In this document: in pieces, positions 43,228-57,249 of the stretch
Layout: every line of letters starts with the position of its first letter
How positions within the stretch are numbered: the stretch's first letter is position 1
NCBI RefSeq assembly: GCF_022479115.1
Contig: NZ_CP092497.1
Location: 682,001 to 746,000, forward strand
Reading direction: 5' to 3'
Length of the DNA stretch: 64,000 nucleotides
Source of the DNA: Amycolatopsis sp. EV170708-02-1
Lineage (GTDB): Bacteria > Actinomycetota > Actinomycetes > Mycobacteriales > Pseudonocardiaceae
Notes under the pieces: model-generated
Database searches by the model: none
Seen by the model: only the letters and a program-made list of their open reading frames with translations
Told to the model about the DNA's origin: nothing
Translations under genes and position numbers: made by a program

Positions 43228-43736
43228 CAGGCACCTCCCTTGATGTCGTTGCGGGTGTCTTGCAAAGCTTCGATCCACTGTGGATAGTCGTCGACGTCGT
43301 CGCCGCGGAATCCGGTGTCCAGTTCGACGTCCCCGGCCAGCCAGGTGATGACGAGCAGCGCGTCGATGCCCATCACCTTCCCGGCCATCCCCTTGTCCTT
43401 GCGGACGCCGGTGACCGAGGCGCGCGGGATCCAGAAGTCCGGGGCGCCGCCGCGCTCGATGGCGATGCCGTCTTCGTGCAGGCGCCACACCGCGCCGGTG
43501 CGCAGGCCGGCGCCGCGCGTGACGACACGGTCCTGCCAGTGCCCGGCGGTCGTCGTGCTGACGTAGAGGCCGGTCGATTCGAGCGACGCCTCGCCGGGCT
43601 CCGCGGGGATCTGCGGGAACGGCGGCACCTGGACGCTCTGCGCCCGGGACTTCCGCCGCCAGCCGCGCCACATCAGGAACACGCAGAACAGGAAGAAGGC
43701 GAAGACCGCCAGGGTCAGCAGGATCCGGTCACTCAT
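43227..43736 (-). CDS. Membrane-anchored PH-like protein in the pyr operon
   Basis: A 169-residue protein with one N-terminal transmembrane helix ([19 protein letters not shown]), a basic stretch, and a cytoplasmic PH-like domain ([31 protein letters not shown]... [20 protein letters not shown]). It is sometimes annotated as a transporter, but one helix does not support that. Overlaps of 4 bp with pyrC and with carA show it is translated as part of the pyr operon. The function is unknown. Confidence 0.8.
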   Translation of the reverse strand: MSDRILLTLAVFAFFLFCVFLMWRGWRRKSRAQSVQVPPFPQIPAEPGEASLESTGLYVSTTTAGHWQDRVVTRGAGLRTGAVWRLHEDGIAIERGGAPDFWIPRASVTGVRKDKGMAGKVMGIDALLVITWLAGDVELDTGFRGDDVDDYPQWIEALQDTRNDIKGGA

Positions 43737-45021
43737 TGCGCGATCTTCCCTTCCCGCGCGGTGATCCGCCCGCGCAGCAACGTCGCCGTCACCACGCCGG
43801 GGAGCCGCATTCCTTCGTACGGGGTGTTGGCCGCGATACTCGCGAACTCGGCCCCTCGCACGGTCCATTCGGTGTCCGGGTCCACCAGCGTCAGGTTGGC
43901 GGGTTCGCCGACCTCGATCGGGCGGCCGTGGTCGGTCAGGTTGCCGATCTCGGCGGGCCGCTCGCTCATCACCCGCGCGACGCCCCGCCAGTCCAGCAGG
44001 CCGGTGCGGACCATGGTCTCGACCACGATCGACAGCGCGGTCTGCAGGCCGAGCATGCCCGGCCGGGCCGAGCTCCACTCGCAGTCCTTGTCCTGGACCG
44101 CGTGCGGCGCGTGGTCGGTGGCGACGCAGTCGATGACGCCCTCGGCCAGCGCGGCGCGCAGCTTCTCGGCGTCGGACTCGGTGCGCAGCGGCGGGTTGAC
44201 CTTGTTGACCGGGTCGTAGGTCGCGAGCCGCTCGTCGGTCAGCAGCAGGTGGTGCGGGGTGACCTCGGCCGAGACCTTGGTGCCGCGGTCCTTGGCCCAT
44301 TTGAGGATGTCCGCGGTCCCCGAGGTCGAAACGTGGCAGACGTGCAGCCGCGCGTTCGCGTGCTCGGCGAGCAGGCAGTCGCGGGCGACGATCGACTCCT
44401 CCGCCGAGGCGGGCCAGCCGGTGTAGCCCAGGCGCGCGGCCTGCTCGCCTTCGTGCGCCTGCGCGCCGACGGTCAGCCGCGGCTCCTCGGCGTGCTGGGC
44501 GATGACCACGCCCAGCGCCGTCGAGTACTCCAGCGCGCGGCGCATGAGCAGCGGGTCCGCGACGCAGAGGCCGTCGTCGGAGAACACCTTCACCTGGGCT
44601 TCGGATTTCGCCATGGTGCCCAGTTCGGCGAGCTTCTCGCCCTTGAGCCCCACGGTGACCGCGCCGACCGGGTGCACGTCGACCAGCCCGGCCTCCTGCC
44701 CGCGCCGCCACACGTGATCCACGATCACCGCGTTGTCGGCCACCGGGTCGGTGTTGGCCATGGCGAACACCGCGGTGTAGCCGCCGAGCGCGGCCGCGGC
44801 CGAACCGGTGGCGATGGTCTCGGTGTCCTCGCGGCCGGGTTCGCGCAGGTGGGTGTGGAGGTCGACGAAACCGGGGAGCAGCACCTGGCCGCCCGCGTCG
44901 ATCACTTCGGCTTCTTCCGGCGCGTCGAGGGAGCCGATGTCGGTGATGACCCCGTCCTCGACGAGCACGTCGACCGGATCGCCCTCGCCGTAGGGTCGGG
45001 CGCCCTTGATCAGGACGGTGG

Positions 45022-45025
<4 letters not shown>
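43733..45025 (-). CDS. pyrC: Dihydroorotase
   Basis: A 430-residue amidohydrolase cyclising carbamoyl-aspartate. The metal site is [16 protein letters not shown], with later His in [13 protein letters not shown] and [12 protein letters not shown] and Asp in [11 protein letters not shown]. The GTG start [13 protein letters not shown] overlaps the pyrB stop as GTGA. It lies third in pyrR-pyrB-pyrC. Confidence 0.96.
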
Positions 45026-46745
<1,720 letters not shown>

Positions 46746-46807
46746 CTAGGAGTCCCCTGGATCGGTCACCCCGACCGGTTGGGGGTGAGGAAACGGAGAA
46801 CCACCAG

Positions 46808-47296
46808 ATGGGCGATTACGCCAAGGCGCTCGGGGCCAAGCTCCGCGGGATCCGCCAGCAGCAGGGCCTGTCCCTGCACGGGGTCGAGCAGAAGTCCGGA
46901 GGCCGCTGGAAGGCCGTCGTCGTCGGTTCGTACGAGCGCGGCGACCGCGCCGTCACCGTGCAGAAGCTCGCCGAGCTCGCCGATTTCTACGGCGTCCCGG
47001 TGGTCGAGCTGCTGCCGGAGGGCCGGGTGCCGTCGGGCGCCGAGCCCGCCACGAAGATCGTCATCAACCTGGAGCGTCTCCAGCAGCTCCCGGCGGAGAA
47101 GGTCGGGCCGCTCGCCCGCTACGCCGCCACCATCCAGAGCCAGCGCGGCGACTACAACGGCAAGGTGCTCTCCATCCGCACCGAGGACCTGCGTTCGCTG
47201 GCGATCATCTACGACATGACCCCCGGCGAGCTCACCGAGCAGCTGATCGACTGGGGTGTGCTGCCGCCCGAGGCTCGACCGTCCAAAGAGGACTAG
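46808..47296 (+). CDS. bldD: Developmental master regulator BldD
   Basis: A 162-residue regulator. The N-terminal XRE helix-turn-helix is LGAKLRGIRQQQGLSLHGVEQKSGGRWKAVVVGSYERGDRAVTVQKLAELADFYGVPV. The C-terminal domain keeps both cyclic-di-GMP ligand motifs, RGD (113-115) and RTED (124-127) with the standard spacing of eight, so c-di-GMP-driven dimerisation should hold. In Streptomyces BldD-c-di-GMP represses sporulation genes during vegetative growth. A palindromic BldD-type site lies in its own promoter. Confidence 0.96.
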   Translation: MGDYAKALGAKLRGIRQQQGLSLHGVEQKSGGRWKAVVVGSYERGDRAVTVQKLAELADFYGVPVVELLPEGRVPSGAEPATKIVINLERLQQLPAEKVGPLARYAATIQSQRGDYNGKVLSIRTEDLRSLAIIYDMTPGELTEQLIDWGVLPPEARPSKED

Positions 47297-47358
47297 AGAT
47301 GGCGACGTTTTCGGTCCGGGGGGACCGGAAACGCCAACCGGCACCACCGAGCACGAGA

Positions 47359-47392
47359 ACGGGCCGTGCCCTCGGCAGAGGACACGGCCCGT
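47359..47392. terminator. Bidirectional terminator between bldD and nusB
   Basis: Stem ACGGGCCGTG / CACGGCCCGT, continued by CCTC/GAGG around a GGCA loop with one mismatch, lies between convergent stops. It can serve both bldD and nusB. Confidence 0.75.
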
Positions 47393-47405
47393 CGCAGTAC
47401 GTCTT

Positions 47406-47870
47406 CTAGAGGACCGCGCGCAGCCTGTCGGCGATCGTGCCGATCCGGCCGAGCACGCCGTTCACGAAGCGCGGCGAATCGTCGGTCGACAGCTCCTTCG
47501 CCAGCCCGACGGCCTCGTCGATGGCGACCGGGTCCGGTACGTCCTCGGCCCACAGCAGCTCGTAGACGCCGACCCGCAGCACCGCCAGGTCCACCGGCGG
47601 CATCCGGTCCAGCGTCCAGCCCTGAGCGTGCTCGGAGAGCAGCTCGTCGATCTGGGTCTTGCGGCCGGTGACGCCCTCGACCAGCGAGATCGTGTAGTCC
47701 GCGATCGGGTCGACCTCGACCGAACCGACCCGGTCCGCCAGCAGCGTCACCGCGTCGGCACCGCGCTGGGCGGCCTCGTACATCATCTCGACGGCCCGCT
47801 TGCGGGCCTGACGACGGCTGATCGGCCCGCCGCGGTTCGGCGACTTGCCGGATTTGGCTGAGTCGGCCAT
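47406..47870 (-). CDS. nusB: Transcription antitermination protein NusB
   Basis: A 154-residue all-helical NusB: ISRRQARKRAVEMMYEAAQRG at the start, VDLAVLRVGVYELLW and PVAIDEAVGLAKELSTDDSPRFVNGVLGRI near the end. With NusE/S10 it binds boxA of rRNA leaders. A ~17-residue Lys/Ser-rich extension precedes the core. The start shares a base with the efp stop. Confidence 0.95.
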   Translation of the reverse strand: MADSAKSGKSPNRGGPISRRQARKRAVEMMYEAAQRGADAVTLLADRVGSVEVDPIADYTISLVEGVTGRKTQIDELLSEHAQGWTLDRMPPVDLAVLRVGVYELLWAEDVPDPVAIDEAVGLAKELSTDDSPRFVNGVLGRIGTIADRLRAVL

Positions 47871-48433
47871 CAGCTGGAAACGCGGCCCAGGTAGCGGCCG
47901 TCACGGGTGTCGACCTTGATCTTCTCGCCGGTGGTGAGGAACAGCGGCACCTGGATCTCGGCGCCGGTCTCCAGGGTGGCGGGCTTGGTGCCACCGGTGG
48001 AGCGGTCGCCCTGCAGGCCGGGGTCGGTGTGCTGGACGACGAGCTCGACCGAGGTCGGCAGCTCGATGTACAGCGGCGTGCCGTCGTGCACCGCGACCTG
48101 GACCTCGAAGTTCTCGAGCAGGTAGTTCGCGTTGTCGCCGACGGTCTCGGCCAGCACGGTGATCTGGTCGTAGGTCTCCGCGTCCATGAACACGAAGTCC
48201 GCGCCGTCCTTGTACAGGTACGTCATGTTGCGGCGGTCGACGGTGGCCGTGTCGACCTTCGTCCCCGCGTTGAAGGTCTTGTCGACGACCTTGCCGGTGA
48301 GCACGTGCTTGAGCGTGGTGCGGACGAACGCGCCGCCCTTGCCCGGCTTGACGTGCTGGAACGCGGTGACGGTCCAGAGCTGGCCGTCGAGGTTGAGGAC
48401 GAGCCCGTTCTTCAGGTCGTTGGTGGTGGCCAC
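47870..48433 (-). CDS. efp: Elongation factor P
   Basis: A 187-residue EF-P with the three beta-barrel domains: [37 protein letters not shown] contains the loop that contacts the P-site tRNA (Lys32-type position in KPGKGG), and [28 protein letters not shown] C-terminal OB sequence is present. It rescues ribosomes stalled at polyproline. GTG start. It lies between the peptidase and nusB. Confidence 0.96.
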   Translation of the reverse strand: MATTNDLKNGLVLNLDGQLWTVTAFQHVKPGKGGAFVRTTLKHVLTGKVVDKTFNAGTKVDTATVDRRNMTYLYKDGADFVFMDAETYDQITVLAETVGDNANYLLENFEVQVAVHDGTPLYIELPTSVELVVQHTDPGLQGDRSTGGTKPATLETGAEIQVPLFLTTGEKIKVDTRDGRYLGRVSS

Positions 48434-48471
48434 GAGTGTGCAGTCTCCTGTGTCGATCTTCCGGGCCGTCG

Positions 48472-49563
48472 TCAGACGACCACGAGTTCCTTGGTGCTCA
48501 GCGTGAGGAGTTCGGGCGTACCTTCCCGCACGACCAGCGTGTCCTCGATGCGCACGCCTCCGCGTCCGGGCAGATACACACCAGGCTCGACGGTGACGGC
48601 CATACCGGCGGACAGTGTACCGACGCCGGTGGTGGCGAGGCTGGGCGCCTCGTGCACCTGCAGTCCGACGCCGTGGCCGAGGCCGTGGCCGAACTCCTCG
48701 CCGCGCCCCGCGTCGACGATCACGCCACGAGCCGCTTTGTCCACTTCGGACACTTCGGCACCGGGCAGGACGGCGTCGCAGCCCGCCGCCTGCGCGCGCT
48801 GGACCAGCTCGTAGATCTCCTCCTGCCAGGCCGCGGGCTTGCCGAGGACGAACGTGCGGGTCATGTCGGAGTGGTAGCCGTCGACCGTGGCACCGAAGTC
48901 GATCTTGACGAAGTCCCCGGTCGCCAGCACGGCCGAGGTGGGCCGGTGGTGCGGGATCGCGGAGTTGGCGCCCGCCGCGACGATGGTGTCGAACGAGGGC
49001 CCGGTCGAGCCGTGGCCGAGCATGCGGTTCTCGAGGTCACGGGCGACGTCGAGCTCGGTGCGGCCGGGGCGGAGCCCGCCGGCGGACACCAGGTCCTCCA
49101 GCGCCCTGTCCGCCGCCGCGCACGCCTGGCGCAGCGCCTCGATCTCCTGCTCGTCCTTGACCAGCCGCAGCTGCTCGACGAGACCGGGCGTCCGGACCAG
49201 CTCGACGCGGTCGAAGCGGACCTTGAGCTCCTCGTGCTGCTCGACACTCACGTGCTGGCTCTCGAAGCCGGTCTTGCCGAGCTTCTTCCCCGCCGCCAGA
49301 TCGGCCAGCTTCGCCGCGCTCGCGCGGTCCAGCACCCGTTCGAGATCGGGGACCTCCGTCGCCGACTGGACCTGGTAACGGCCGTCGGTGCAGAAGATCG
49401 TCTTGTCGTCGCCGCTCCCGTGGACGAGGAGAGCGGCGTTGGACCCGGTGAAGCCGGTCAGGTACCTGATGTTGAGCAGGTCCGTGACCAGCAGCGCGTC
49501 CACCCCGGAGTCGGCCAGCAGGGAACGCAGCGCCGCGCGGCGGCGAGAGAAGTATTCACGCAC
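48472..49563 (-). CDS. Aminopeptidase P / Xaa-Pro dipeptidase family protein
   Basis: A 363-residue M24B metallopeptidase. The N-terminal creatinase-like domain ([34 protein letters not shown]) precedes the pita-bread catalytic domain, whose dinuclear metal ligands are visible in [21 protein letters not shown] (two Asp), [16 protein letters not shown] (His), [11 protein letters not shown] (Glu) and [10 protein letters not shown] (Glu). It should remove residues N-terminal to proline. Position directly upstream of efp is the usual one. GTG start. Confidence 0.93.
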   Translation of the reverse strand: MREYFSRRRAALRSLLADSGVDALLVTDLLNIRYLTGFTGSNAALLVHGSGDDKTIFCTDGRYQVQSATEVPDLERVLDRASAAKLADLAAGKKLGKTGFESQHVSVEQHEELKVRFDRVELVRTPGLVEQLRLVKDEQEIEALRQACAAADRALEDLVSAGGLRPGRTELDVARDLENRMLGHGSTGPSFDTIVAAGANSAIPHHRPTSAVLATGDFVKIDFGATVDGYHSDMTRTFVLGKPAAWQEEIYELVQRAQAAGCDAVLPGAEVSEVDKAARGVIVDAGRGEEFGHGLGHGVGLQVHEAPSLATTGVGTLSAGMAVTVEPGVYLPGRGGVRIEDTLVVREGTPELLTLSTKELVVV

Positions 49564-49672
49564 GTCATGGAGTTTAGGGGGTGGGCCGCCGGTGGCACGC
49601 TTTTCGCCTGCTGCTGGCGCTCGCTGTGGCTCGTGGGCGCGTGGGTCGCTACTGGCGAGTTAAACTCCCCCA

Positions 49673-50122
49673 ATGGCACCGTGGCTGACTCGTGGACTCG
49701 TGATGGCGCTGCTGCACGGCGCGGCCGTCACCGTGCTGGCCAAGTACGAGGTCTTCAACCCCACCGACAAGACGCTCGTGACCTCCCTCGCCCTCGCCGT
49801 CCTGGTCGGCGCGGCGGCGGGCTGGGGTGCCGTGGACGCCTGGCAGGGCAAACCCGAACGCGGCAAGAACTGGTTCATCGCGGCGCTGATCGCCGGCCCG
49901 GTCTCGGGCGTGCTGTACGTGATCGGCCGGGCGGTATTCGTCGACCAGACCGGCGCTTCGGAGCTCGGCGGCGCGCTCACCGGCGGCGCCGCCTTCTCGG
50001 CCCTGCTGGTGCTCATCCCGGCCGGGCTCGGCCTGTTCGTCGGCGGCCGCATCACCAGGACCGGCGACGACGAGGATCAGCCGGCGAGCGAGAAACCGGC
50101 CGGGAAGCCGTCCCAGGCCTGA
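49673..50122 (+). CDS. Small four-helix membrane protein (B-4DMT-type)
   Basis: A 149-residue protein with four predicted transmembrane helices (residues ~7-24, 35-54, 69-87, 100-124) and a short acidic, hydrophilic tail. It resembles proteins annotated as B-4DMT family transporters in actinobacteria. No substrate can be inferred. It is divergent from the peptidase gene and its 3' end overlaps the convergent lipoprotein gene by 46 bp. Confidence 0.75.
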   Translation: MAPWLTRGLVMALLHGAAVTVLAKYEVFNPTDKTLVTSLALAVLVGAAAGWGAVDAWQGKPERGKNWFIAALIAGPVSGVLYVIGRAVFVDQTGASELGGALTGGAAFSALLVLIPAGLGLFVGGRITRTGDDEDQPASEKPAGKPSQA

Positions 50123-51600
50123 TCACTGATCTCTTCGACGGTCGAGTCGTTCAGCGCCGCCATCCCGGCGTCCGGCACCGTGTACAGCTTGCCGTCGAGC
50201 ACCACGCCGAACCCGCGACCGGGCGCGTGCACCGCCTTCGCCCCGGCGCTCAGCCGCGCGGCCTGCGGGAACTTGTCGACGACCTTGAGCCGCTGGTCCA
50301 GCACCTCGCCCGCGAGCGCCGCCGCCACCGAGCGCCGGTCGACCCGCACGAGCTTGCCGTCGGCCACCAGATCGATGGTCCGCTGCGGCGACGGCATCGC
50401 GACGCCTTCGAACGAGGTCCGGACGCGGGCGTCGCCGTCGCACGCGCGCGAGCCGCGGACGTCCAGGCCGAAATGCTTCAGGTCGGTCGGTGCCCCCGCG
50501 CCGCCGACGACCGTGGCGCGGACGACATCGAACGGCACCCGATCGCACACGTCGCCCGACGAGAGCGGCGCGTGCCCGTCGGGCCGCCGGACCAGGCCGG
50601 GGCCTTCCTTCCAGGCGCCGGGGATGAGCGACGGCCGGTACGGCTGCGCGGAGAAGTCCCTGGTCCAGAAGGTGAGCGTGGTCCCGGCGTCGGTCTCGTG
50701 CGCGATCACGAAGGCGTCGAGCGCACCGACCCACATGAGGTCGGTGCTGAACCCGTCGACCAGCGAGCGGGTGCGCGGCGAGATCGTGGTGGGCTTGGCG
50801 ACGAAGCCCTGCTCCCCCAGCGTCTCCACGCCCCGGGTGAACGCCGCGTCCCTGGCGCGGAGCAGGAACTGCCCGGCACCGTTCCACCCGGCGGCCTTGG
50901 CCGTGGTGTCGGTGAAGAGCACGTAGAACCAGCCGTCGAGGTACACCGCCGAGGGCTGGCCCGCGCCGTAGACGTTGGCGCGGTGGACGTCGTGCGCCGG
51001 TCCGATGATCGGCTGCCCGCCTGCCGCGCGGGTCCAGTTGAGCCCGTCGGGGCTGGTCGCGAGGCCGATCGAGTTGCCGAGGGCGTGATCGCCCGCCGCG
51101 CCGGTGTAATACATGTAGTAGGTCGAGCCGACCTTGATCACCGACGGGTCGCAGGTGTGCATCCCGTCGAAACCGCCGGGCGCGCCGGAGAACACCGCCG
51201 CCGGGCCACCGCCGGACGGGCCGGTGAAGGGTCCGTCGAGCGAGGGCGACTGCGCGTAGAGGACGTCGTCACCGGGCGGCTGGGCGCTGCCGTACTGGCT
51301 GCACCACCACATCTTGAGTTTGCCGCCGTCCCGCATCACGGTCGGGCTGTAGTTGTAGACCGCGTCCTGATCGCCCGCGGCGATCACGCCGCCGCTGGCC
51401 CGGGGATCGCTCGTCGCGAGCTCGACGTCCATCGGCCGCGGCTTTTCCTGGGGCGCCTGCTGGGCGCCGCCGATCCCGCCGCCCTTGCCGTCGGCCTGGG
51501 ACTGCACGTTCCCGTCGCTGCACGCCGCGAGGACCGCGCCCGCCGCGACGACGGCCACCACGGCACGGGCGGGTCGCCGACCCCCACGAAAAAGGCGCAT
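50077..51600 (-). CDS. Secreted beta-propeller lipoprotein (GH43/GH32-like fold)
   Basis: A 507-residue lipoprotein; lipobox VLAAC with Cys27, then a Gly/Gln-rich linker. The body has glycosidase-type five-bladed propeller features: YNYSPTVMRDGGKLKMWWCSQYG, HTCDPSVIKVGSTYYMYYTGA, GLATSPDGLNWTRA, GQPSAVYLDGWFYVLFTDT and STDLMWVGALDAFVIAHETD. Similar proteins are called beta-xylosidases, but catalytic Asp/Glu assignment is uncertain and the C-terminal ~140 residues are unassigned. Role unknown; perhaps surface glycan binding or cleavage. Confidence 0.72.
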   Translation of the reverse strand: MRLFRGGRRPARAVVAVVAAGAVLAACSDGNVQSQADGKGGGIGGAQQAPQEKPRPMDVELATSDPRASGGVIAAGDQDAVYNYSPTVMRDGGKLKMWWCSQYGSAQPPGDDVLYAQSPSLDGPFTGPSGGGPAAVFSGAPGGFDGMHTCDPSVIKVGSTYYMYYTGAAGDHALGNSIGLATSPDGLNWTRAAGGQPIIGPAHDVHRANVYGAGQPSAVYLDGWFYVLFTDTTAKAAGWNGAGQFLLRARDAAFTRGVETLGEQGFVAKPTTISPRTRSLVDGFSTDLMWVGALDAFVIAHETDAGTTLTFWTRDFSAQPYRPSLIPGAWKEGPGLVRRPDGHAPLSSGDVCDRVPFDVVRATVVGGAGAPTDLKHFGLDVRGSRACDGDARVRTSFEGVAMPSPQRTIDLVADGKLVRVDRRSVAAALAGEVLDQRLKVVDKFPQAARLSAGAKAVHAPGRGFGVVLDGKLYTVPDAGMAALNDSTVEEISDQAWDGFPAGFSLAG

Positions 51601-51621
51601 GATGGCCGAGTGTAGCGAGGC

Positions 51622-52544
51622 TTAACCCGGCCGGGTGACGTCAGTACCCGGGAGGGCGACCAATTCCACTTCGAAGCCGTCGGCGTTTTCGAGGTAGGCG
51701 GCGTAGTGATGGTCACCGCCCGCATTCGGATAGCGGTCCGCGAACATCGGCGACCAGCCGTGTTCGACGGCCCGCGAAGCCAGTTCATCCACCCGATCGC
51801 GTGACTCGACGTGCAGCGCGAGGTGGTTCAGGCCCGGCGCGGTGCGGTCGTGCTCTTCGCCGCTGAGCGCCGGAGAACGTTCGACGACCAGGTAGGTCAC
51901 GCCGTGCTTCCAGCTGACCCCGGCGGGCCAGCGCTGGAACTCCCGCCAGCCGAGCTCGCCCAGCAGCCAGCCCCAGCTCTCCTCGGCGCGGCCGAGATCG
52001 GGCACCCACAGCTCGATGTGGTGCGCGCGGCCATGCGCCGACGGCAACGCGACGAAGACGCGATGCGGCCCGCTGCCGTAGTGGTCGCCGCCGCCGACAT
52101 CAAGGAAACCCAAGCGCCGCACCAGGTTCTGACTGGCCACATTGGACTCCCCGACCAGCGCCCACACCGAGGACAGGCCCAGCCCGACGAGCCCGTGCTC
52201 CAGCAGTGCCTTCGCGGCCTCGGTCGCCAGCCCCTGCCCGCCGTGCGCCCGCGACAGGTAGTACCCGAGCTCCGGAACGTCGCCGGGAAGCTCCTGCGAC
52301 GGCCGCAGATGCGCGAGCCCGATCACCTCTCCGTCGCGCTCGATCGCCCAGTGCCCCATTCCCGCCGGGCCGTCGTAGGACAGCCTGCGGCCGACCATGG
52401 CGCGGACCAGATCCGGCTCGGTCAGCGGTGTCGCGAAATGCGCGCTCATCGCCGGGTCGGCGAAGAGTTCGACGATCGCGTCGGTGTCGGCTGCCGTCAG
52501 CGCGCGCAGCCGCAGCCTCGCGGTCTTGAGCTCGGGCGGGTGGT

Positions 52545-52548
<4 letters not shown>
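51622..52548 (-). CDS. GNAT acetyltransferase fused to a VOC (glyoxalase-like) domain
   Basis: A 308-residue fusion. Residues ~1-165 are a RimJ/RimL-type GNAT domain ([65 protein letters not shown]). Residues ~175-305 are a VOC fold ([64 protein letters not shown]) with metal-ligand-like His and Glu. Acceptor and VOC substrate are unknown. The GTG start overlaps the aroQ stop by GTGA, so it rides on the aro operon. Confidence 0.85.
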
Positions 52549-54494
<1,946 letters not shown>

Positions 54495-54498
<4 letters not shown>

Positions 54499-55019
54499 GC
54501 TCGTTCCTTGCTGATCTCGGTCAGCCCGATGACGGCGGCTTCGACGACCTCGTCGGCGGTCAGCTGGTCGGTCTCGATCTCGAACGAGGCCACCTCGCGG
54601 TACACCGGCAGGCGCGCGTCGAGGAGCGCTTTGTAGGTGGCGCGGGGGTTCACCCCGGCCAGCAGCGGGCGCGCGGTCGAGAGCCCGGCGCGCTGGACAC
54701 CCGCGGCCATCCCGACGTTGAGGAAGATCACGGTGTGCCCGGCGAGGCGTTCGCGGGTGCCCGGCGTGATCGGCGCTCCCCCGCCCAGGGAAAGGACGCC
54801 TTCGTGTTCGGCCAGCGCCTTCGCGACCATCTCCTCCTCCAGCGCGCGGAAGGCGGGCTCGCCCTCCTCGGCGAAGATGTCGGTGATGGGCTTGCCCGCG
54901 CTCGCGACGATGTCGTCGTCGCTGTCGCGGAAGGCGAGACCGAGCCGGGCGGCGAGCGCCGGGCCGACCGTGCTCTTGCCCGAGCCCGGCGGCCCGATGA
55001 TCACCGCGCGAGGGGTCAC
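54495..55019 (-). CDS. aroK: Shikimate kinase
   Basis: A 174-residue P-loop kinase. Walker A is [50 protein letters not shown] binds shikimate; [17 protein letters not shown] and the lid Arg in [13 protein letters not shown] are conserved. The GTG start overlaps the aroC stop as GTGA. Confidence 0.95.
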
Positions 55020-56203
55020 CAGCGCTCCTCGAGCGCCTTCAAGTAGGCCTCGACGTTGCGCTTGCCCTCGATCAGCGAGTCGCCGCCGAACTTCTCCAGC
55101 GCGGCGTCGGCGAGCACGAGCGCGACCACCGACTCCAGCACGACCCCGGCGCGGGGTACCGCGCAGACGTCGGAACGCTGGTGGATGGCCACCGCGGGTT
55201 CCCCGGTGGTGACATCCACAGTGGACAGTGCTTTGGGGACGGTCGAGATCGGCTTCATGGCGACGCGCACGCGCAGCGGCTCGCCGTTGGTGATGCCGCC
55301 TTCGAGCCCGCCCGCGCGGTTGGACCGGCGGGTCACCCCGACCGGGCCGGTGCCGCGGTCGATCTCGTCGTGGGCCTGGCTGCCCCAGCGCTTGGCCGTG
55401 GTGAAGCCGTCGCCGACCTCCACGCCCTTCATCGCCTGGACACCCATGAGCGCGCCGGCGAGGCGGGCGTCGAGCCTGCGGTCCCAGTGGACGTGCGAGC
55501 CGAGGCCCGGCGGCAGGCCGTACGCGATCACCTCGATCACGCCGCCGACGGTGTCACCCGCCTTCCGCACGGCGTCGACCTCGGCGACCATCGCGTCGGT
55601 CCCCTCCTGGCCGAAGGCGCGGACCGGGCTCTCGTCGATGGCCGGGAGGTCCGACGGCACCGGCAGCGGCCCCTCGGGCGCCGAGGCGCCGCCGATGGAG
55701 ACGACGTGGCTGAGGATCTCGACCCCGAGCAGCTGCTTGAGGTACGCGCGGGCCACCGTGCCGAGCGCCGTGCGGGACGCCGTCTCGCGGGCACTCGCGC
55801 GCTCCAGCACCGGACGGGCCTCGGGGAAGCCGTACTTCTGCATGCCGGGCAGGTCCGCGTGGCCGGGCCGGGGACGCGTCAGCGGCTCGTTGCGCGCGAG
55901 GCCTTCCAGCTCCTCGGCGGGCACGGGATCGGCCGACATGACCTTCTCCCACTTGGGCCACTCGGCGTTCTCGATCTGGACCGCGACGGGGCCACCCTGG
56001 GTGAGCCCGTGCCGGACACCGCCGGTGAACTCGATGTGGTCGGTCTCGAACCCCATCCGGGGGCTGCGGCCGAACCCGAGCCTCCGGCGCGCGAGCTGCT
56101 CGCCCACTTCGGCGGTGGTGACCTCGACCCCGGCGGGCATCCCTTCCAGGATGGCGGCGAGGGCGGGTCCGTGCGATTCCCCTGCGGTTATCCAGCGCAA
56201 CAC
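55016..56203 (-). CDS. aroC: Chorismate synthase
   Basis: A 395-residue FMN-dependent lyase ending the shikimate pathway. [26 protein letters not shown] is the N-terminal signature, followed by [46 protein letters not shown] and [24 protein letters not shown]. The GTG start is placed at MLRW. It is the first gene of aroC-aroK-lipoprotein-aroB-aroQ-GNAT/VOC. Confidence 0.96.
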   Translation of the reverse strand: MLRWITAGESHGPALAAILEGMPAGVEVTTAEVGEQLARRRLGFGRSPRMGFETDHIEFTGGVRHGLTQGGPVAVQIENAEWPKWEKVMSADPVPAEELEGLARNEPLTRPRPGHADLPGMQKYGFPEARPVLERASARETASRTALGTVARAYLKQLLGVEILSHVVSIGGASAPEGPLPVPSDLPAIDESPVRAFGQEGTDAMVAEVDAVRKAGDTVGGVIEVIAYGLPPGLGSHVHWDRRLDARLAGALMGVQAMKGVEVGDGFTTAKRWGSQAHDEIDRGTGPVGVTRRSNRAGGLEGGITNGEPLRVRVAMKPISTVPKALSTVDVTTGEPAVAIHQRSDVCAVPRAGVVLESVVALVLADAALEKFGGDSLIEGKRNVEAYLKALEERW

Positions 56204-56250
56204 CTGACAGATCCTGTCACAACCTCCCAACCTTCCTAGGAAGGGTCGGG

Positions 56251-56862
56251 CTATCCAGGGCCGGGTCCGGCGAAGACGGCGAGCGCCCACGCCGCGACCA
56301 GGAGACCGGGACCGTGCGGCACCGTGGGATGCCGGGGCCCGCCCACCGCGAGCGCCACGCTCAGTAACGCGGCTGCGACGGCGCCGAGCACGATGGACGG
56401 CCAGCCCGTCGCAGCGAGGACCGCGCCGAGGCTGCCGGCGAGCTTCACGTCCCCGGCGCCGAGCGAGCGCGGCGACACCGCGTGCACGAGCGCGTGCGCC
56501 CCGCCGAACACCAGCGCGCCCAGCACCGCCCGCCACGCGATGGCGGCCCCTCCCCCGTGCGCGGCGAGCGCAAGCGCGGCGGCCAGCGCCGGGTAAGCGG
56601 GCAGGGTCAGGATGTCGGGCAGGCGGCGGTACTTCAGGTCGGCGAGGGTGAGCGGGACCGCGAAGACGGTCAGCACGGCCGGGACCGCGAGCCACCACGA
56701 CGGCCACGCTCCCGACTGGTACCTGAGGCAGACCGCGACGAGCGCCGCCGCGGTGAGGGCGGCGGCCCAGGCCGTGATCGGCGCTCCGGCGCGGCGCAGG
56801 CAGGAGCGCGTGGCGAGCGCCGATCCGGCGCCCGCCACCGCGAAGGCGATCGGCGTGAACAC
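56251..56862 (-). CDS. Prepilin peptidase (A24, short form)
   Basis: A 203-residue polytopic membrane aspartyl peptidase. The two catalytic Asp regions are [11 protein letters not shown] and the GxGDxK-type motif [12 protein letters not shown]. It lacks the N-terminal methylase domain of PilD, as is common for TadV-like peptidases, so it should process Flp/Tad or similar prepilins at the membrane. No pilin genes are in the window. It lies ~48 bp upstream of aroC on the same strand. GTG start. Confidence 0.88.
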   Translation of the reverse strand: MFTPIAFAVAGAGSALATRSCLRRAGAPITAWAAALTAAALVAVCLRYQSGAWPSWWLAVPAVLTVFAVPLTLADLKYRRLPDILTLPAYPALAAALALAAHGGGAAIAWRAVLGALVFGGAHALVHAVSPRSLGAGDVKLAGSLGAVLAATGWPSIVLGAVAAALLSVALAVGGPRHPTVPHGPGLLVAAWALAVFAGPGPG

Positions 56863-57123
56863 GAGATCAAGAGTGCGTCCGGTGGTTCACCGGGGCAAGA
56901 TTTTCTTTTCGTGACAGGGACTTTCACGCCTTTTCGCCAGGTCGGGCGGGGGTGCGGAAGTCGTGAACGGACCGTTCACGCACGGGCGCGCGGCGCGGGG
57001 GCGGCCGGGTTGGTCGTGAGTGGCGTTTCGGGTTAGGGCGGATCTGTATTTGTTCACCCACTCCTGAGCAGGGCGAATGTCGAGAGTCGTACGAGTCTCG
57101 GGGGTGATGGTCGTGCCAGGTGC

Positions 57124-57172
57124 CGACGATGTAGGAATCGGGACGTTGAGCGTCCCGATTCCTACATCGTCG
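57124..57172. repeat. Perfect 22-bp-stem palindrome inside the inverted-repeat element
   Basis: The left arm starts CGACGATGTAGGAATCGGG; the right arm is its exact inverse, with loop TTGAG. The core GGGACGTTGA-N2-GTCCC is shared with the neighbouring palindrome. Confidence 0.9.
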
Positions 57173-57194
57173 AGGGGGCCCTCGGGCCTAGGAG

Positions 57195-57249
57195 CTTGAT
57201 CAACGGAAGATCGGGGACGTTGAATGTCCCGAATCCTCCGTTGATCAAG
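57195..57249. repeat. Second palindrome inside the inverted-repeat element
   Basis: CTTGATCAACGGA is perfectly inverted as TCCGTTGATCAAG; the centre has GGGACGTTGA-N2-GTCCC, as in the first palindrome, with a few mismatches between. The shared core and different arms suggest one repeat family. Confidence 0.85.

Noticed and set aside
48436..51615. Open reading frame of more than 1000 codons on the plus strand
   Set aside because: It runs antisense to efp, the M24 peptidase and the lipoprotein, has low-complexity Arg/Gly/Ala-rich translation and no recognisable domain; a GC-rich shadow frame.
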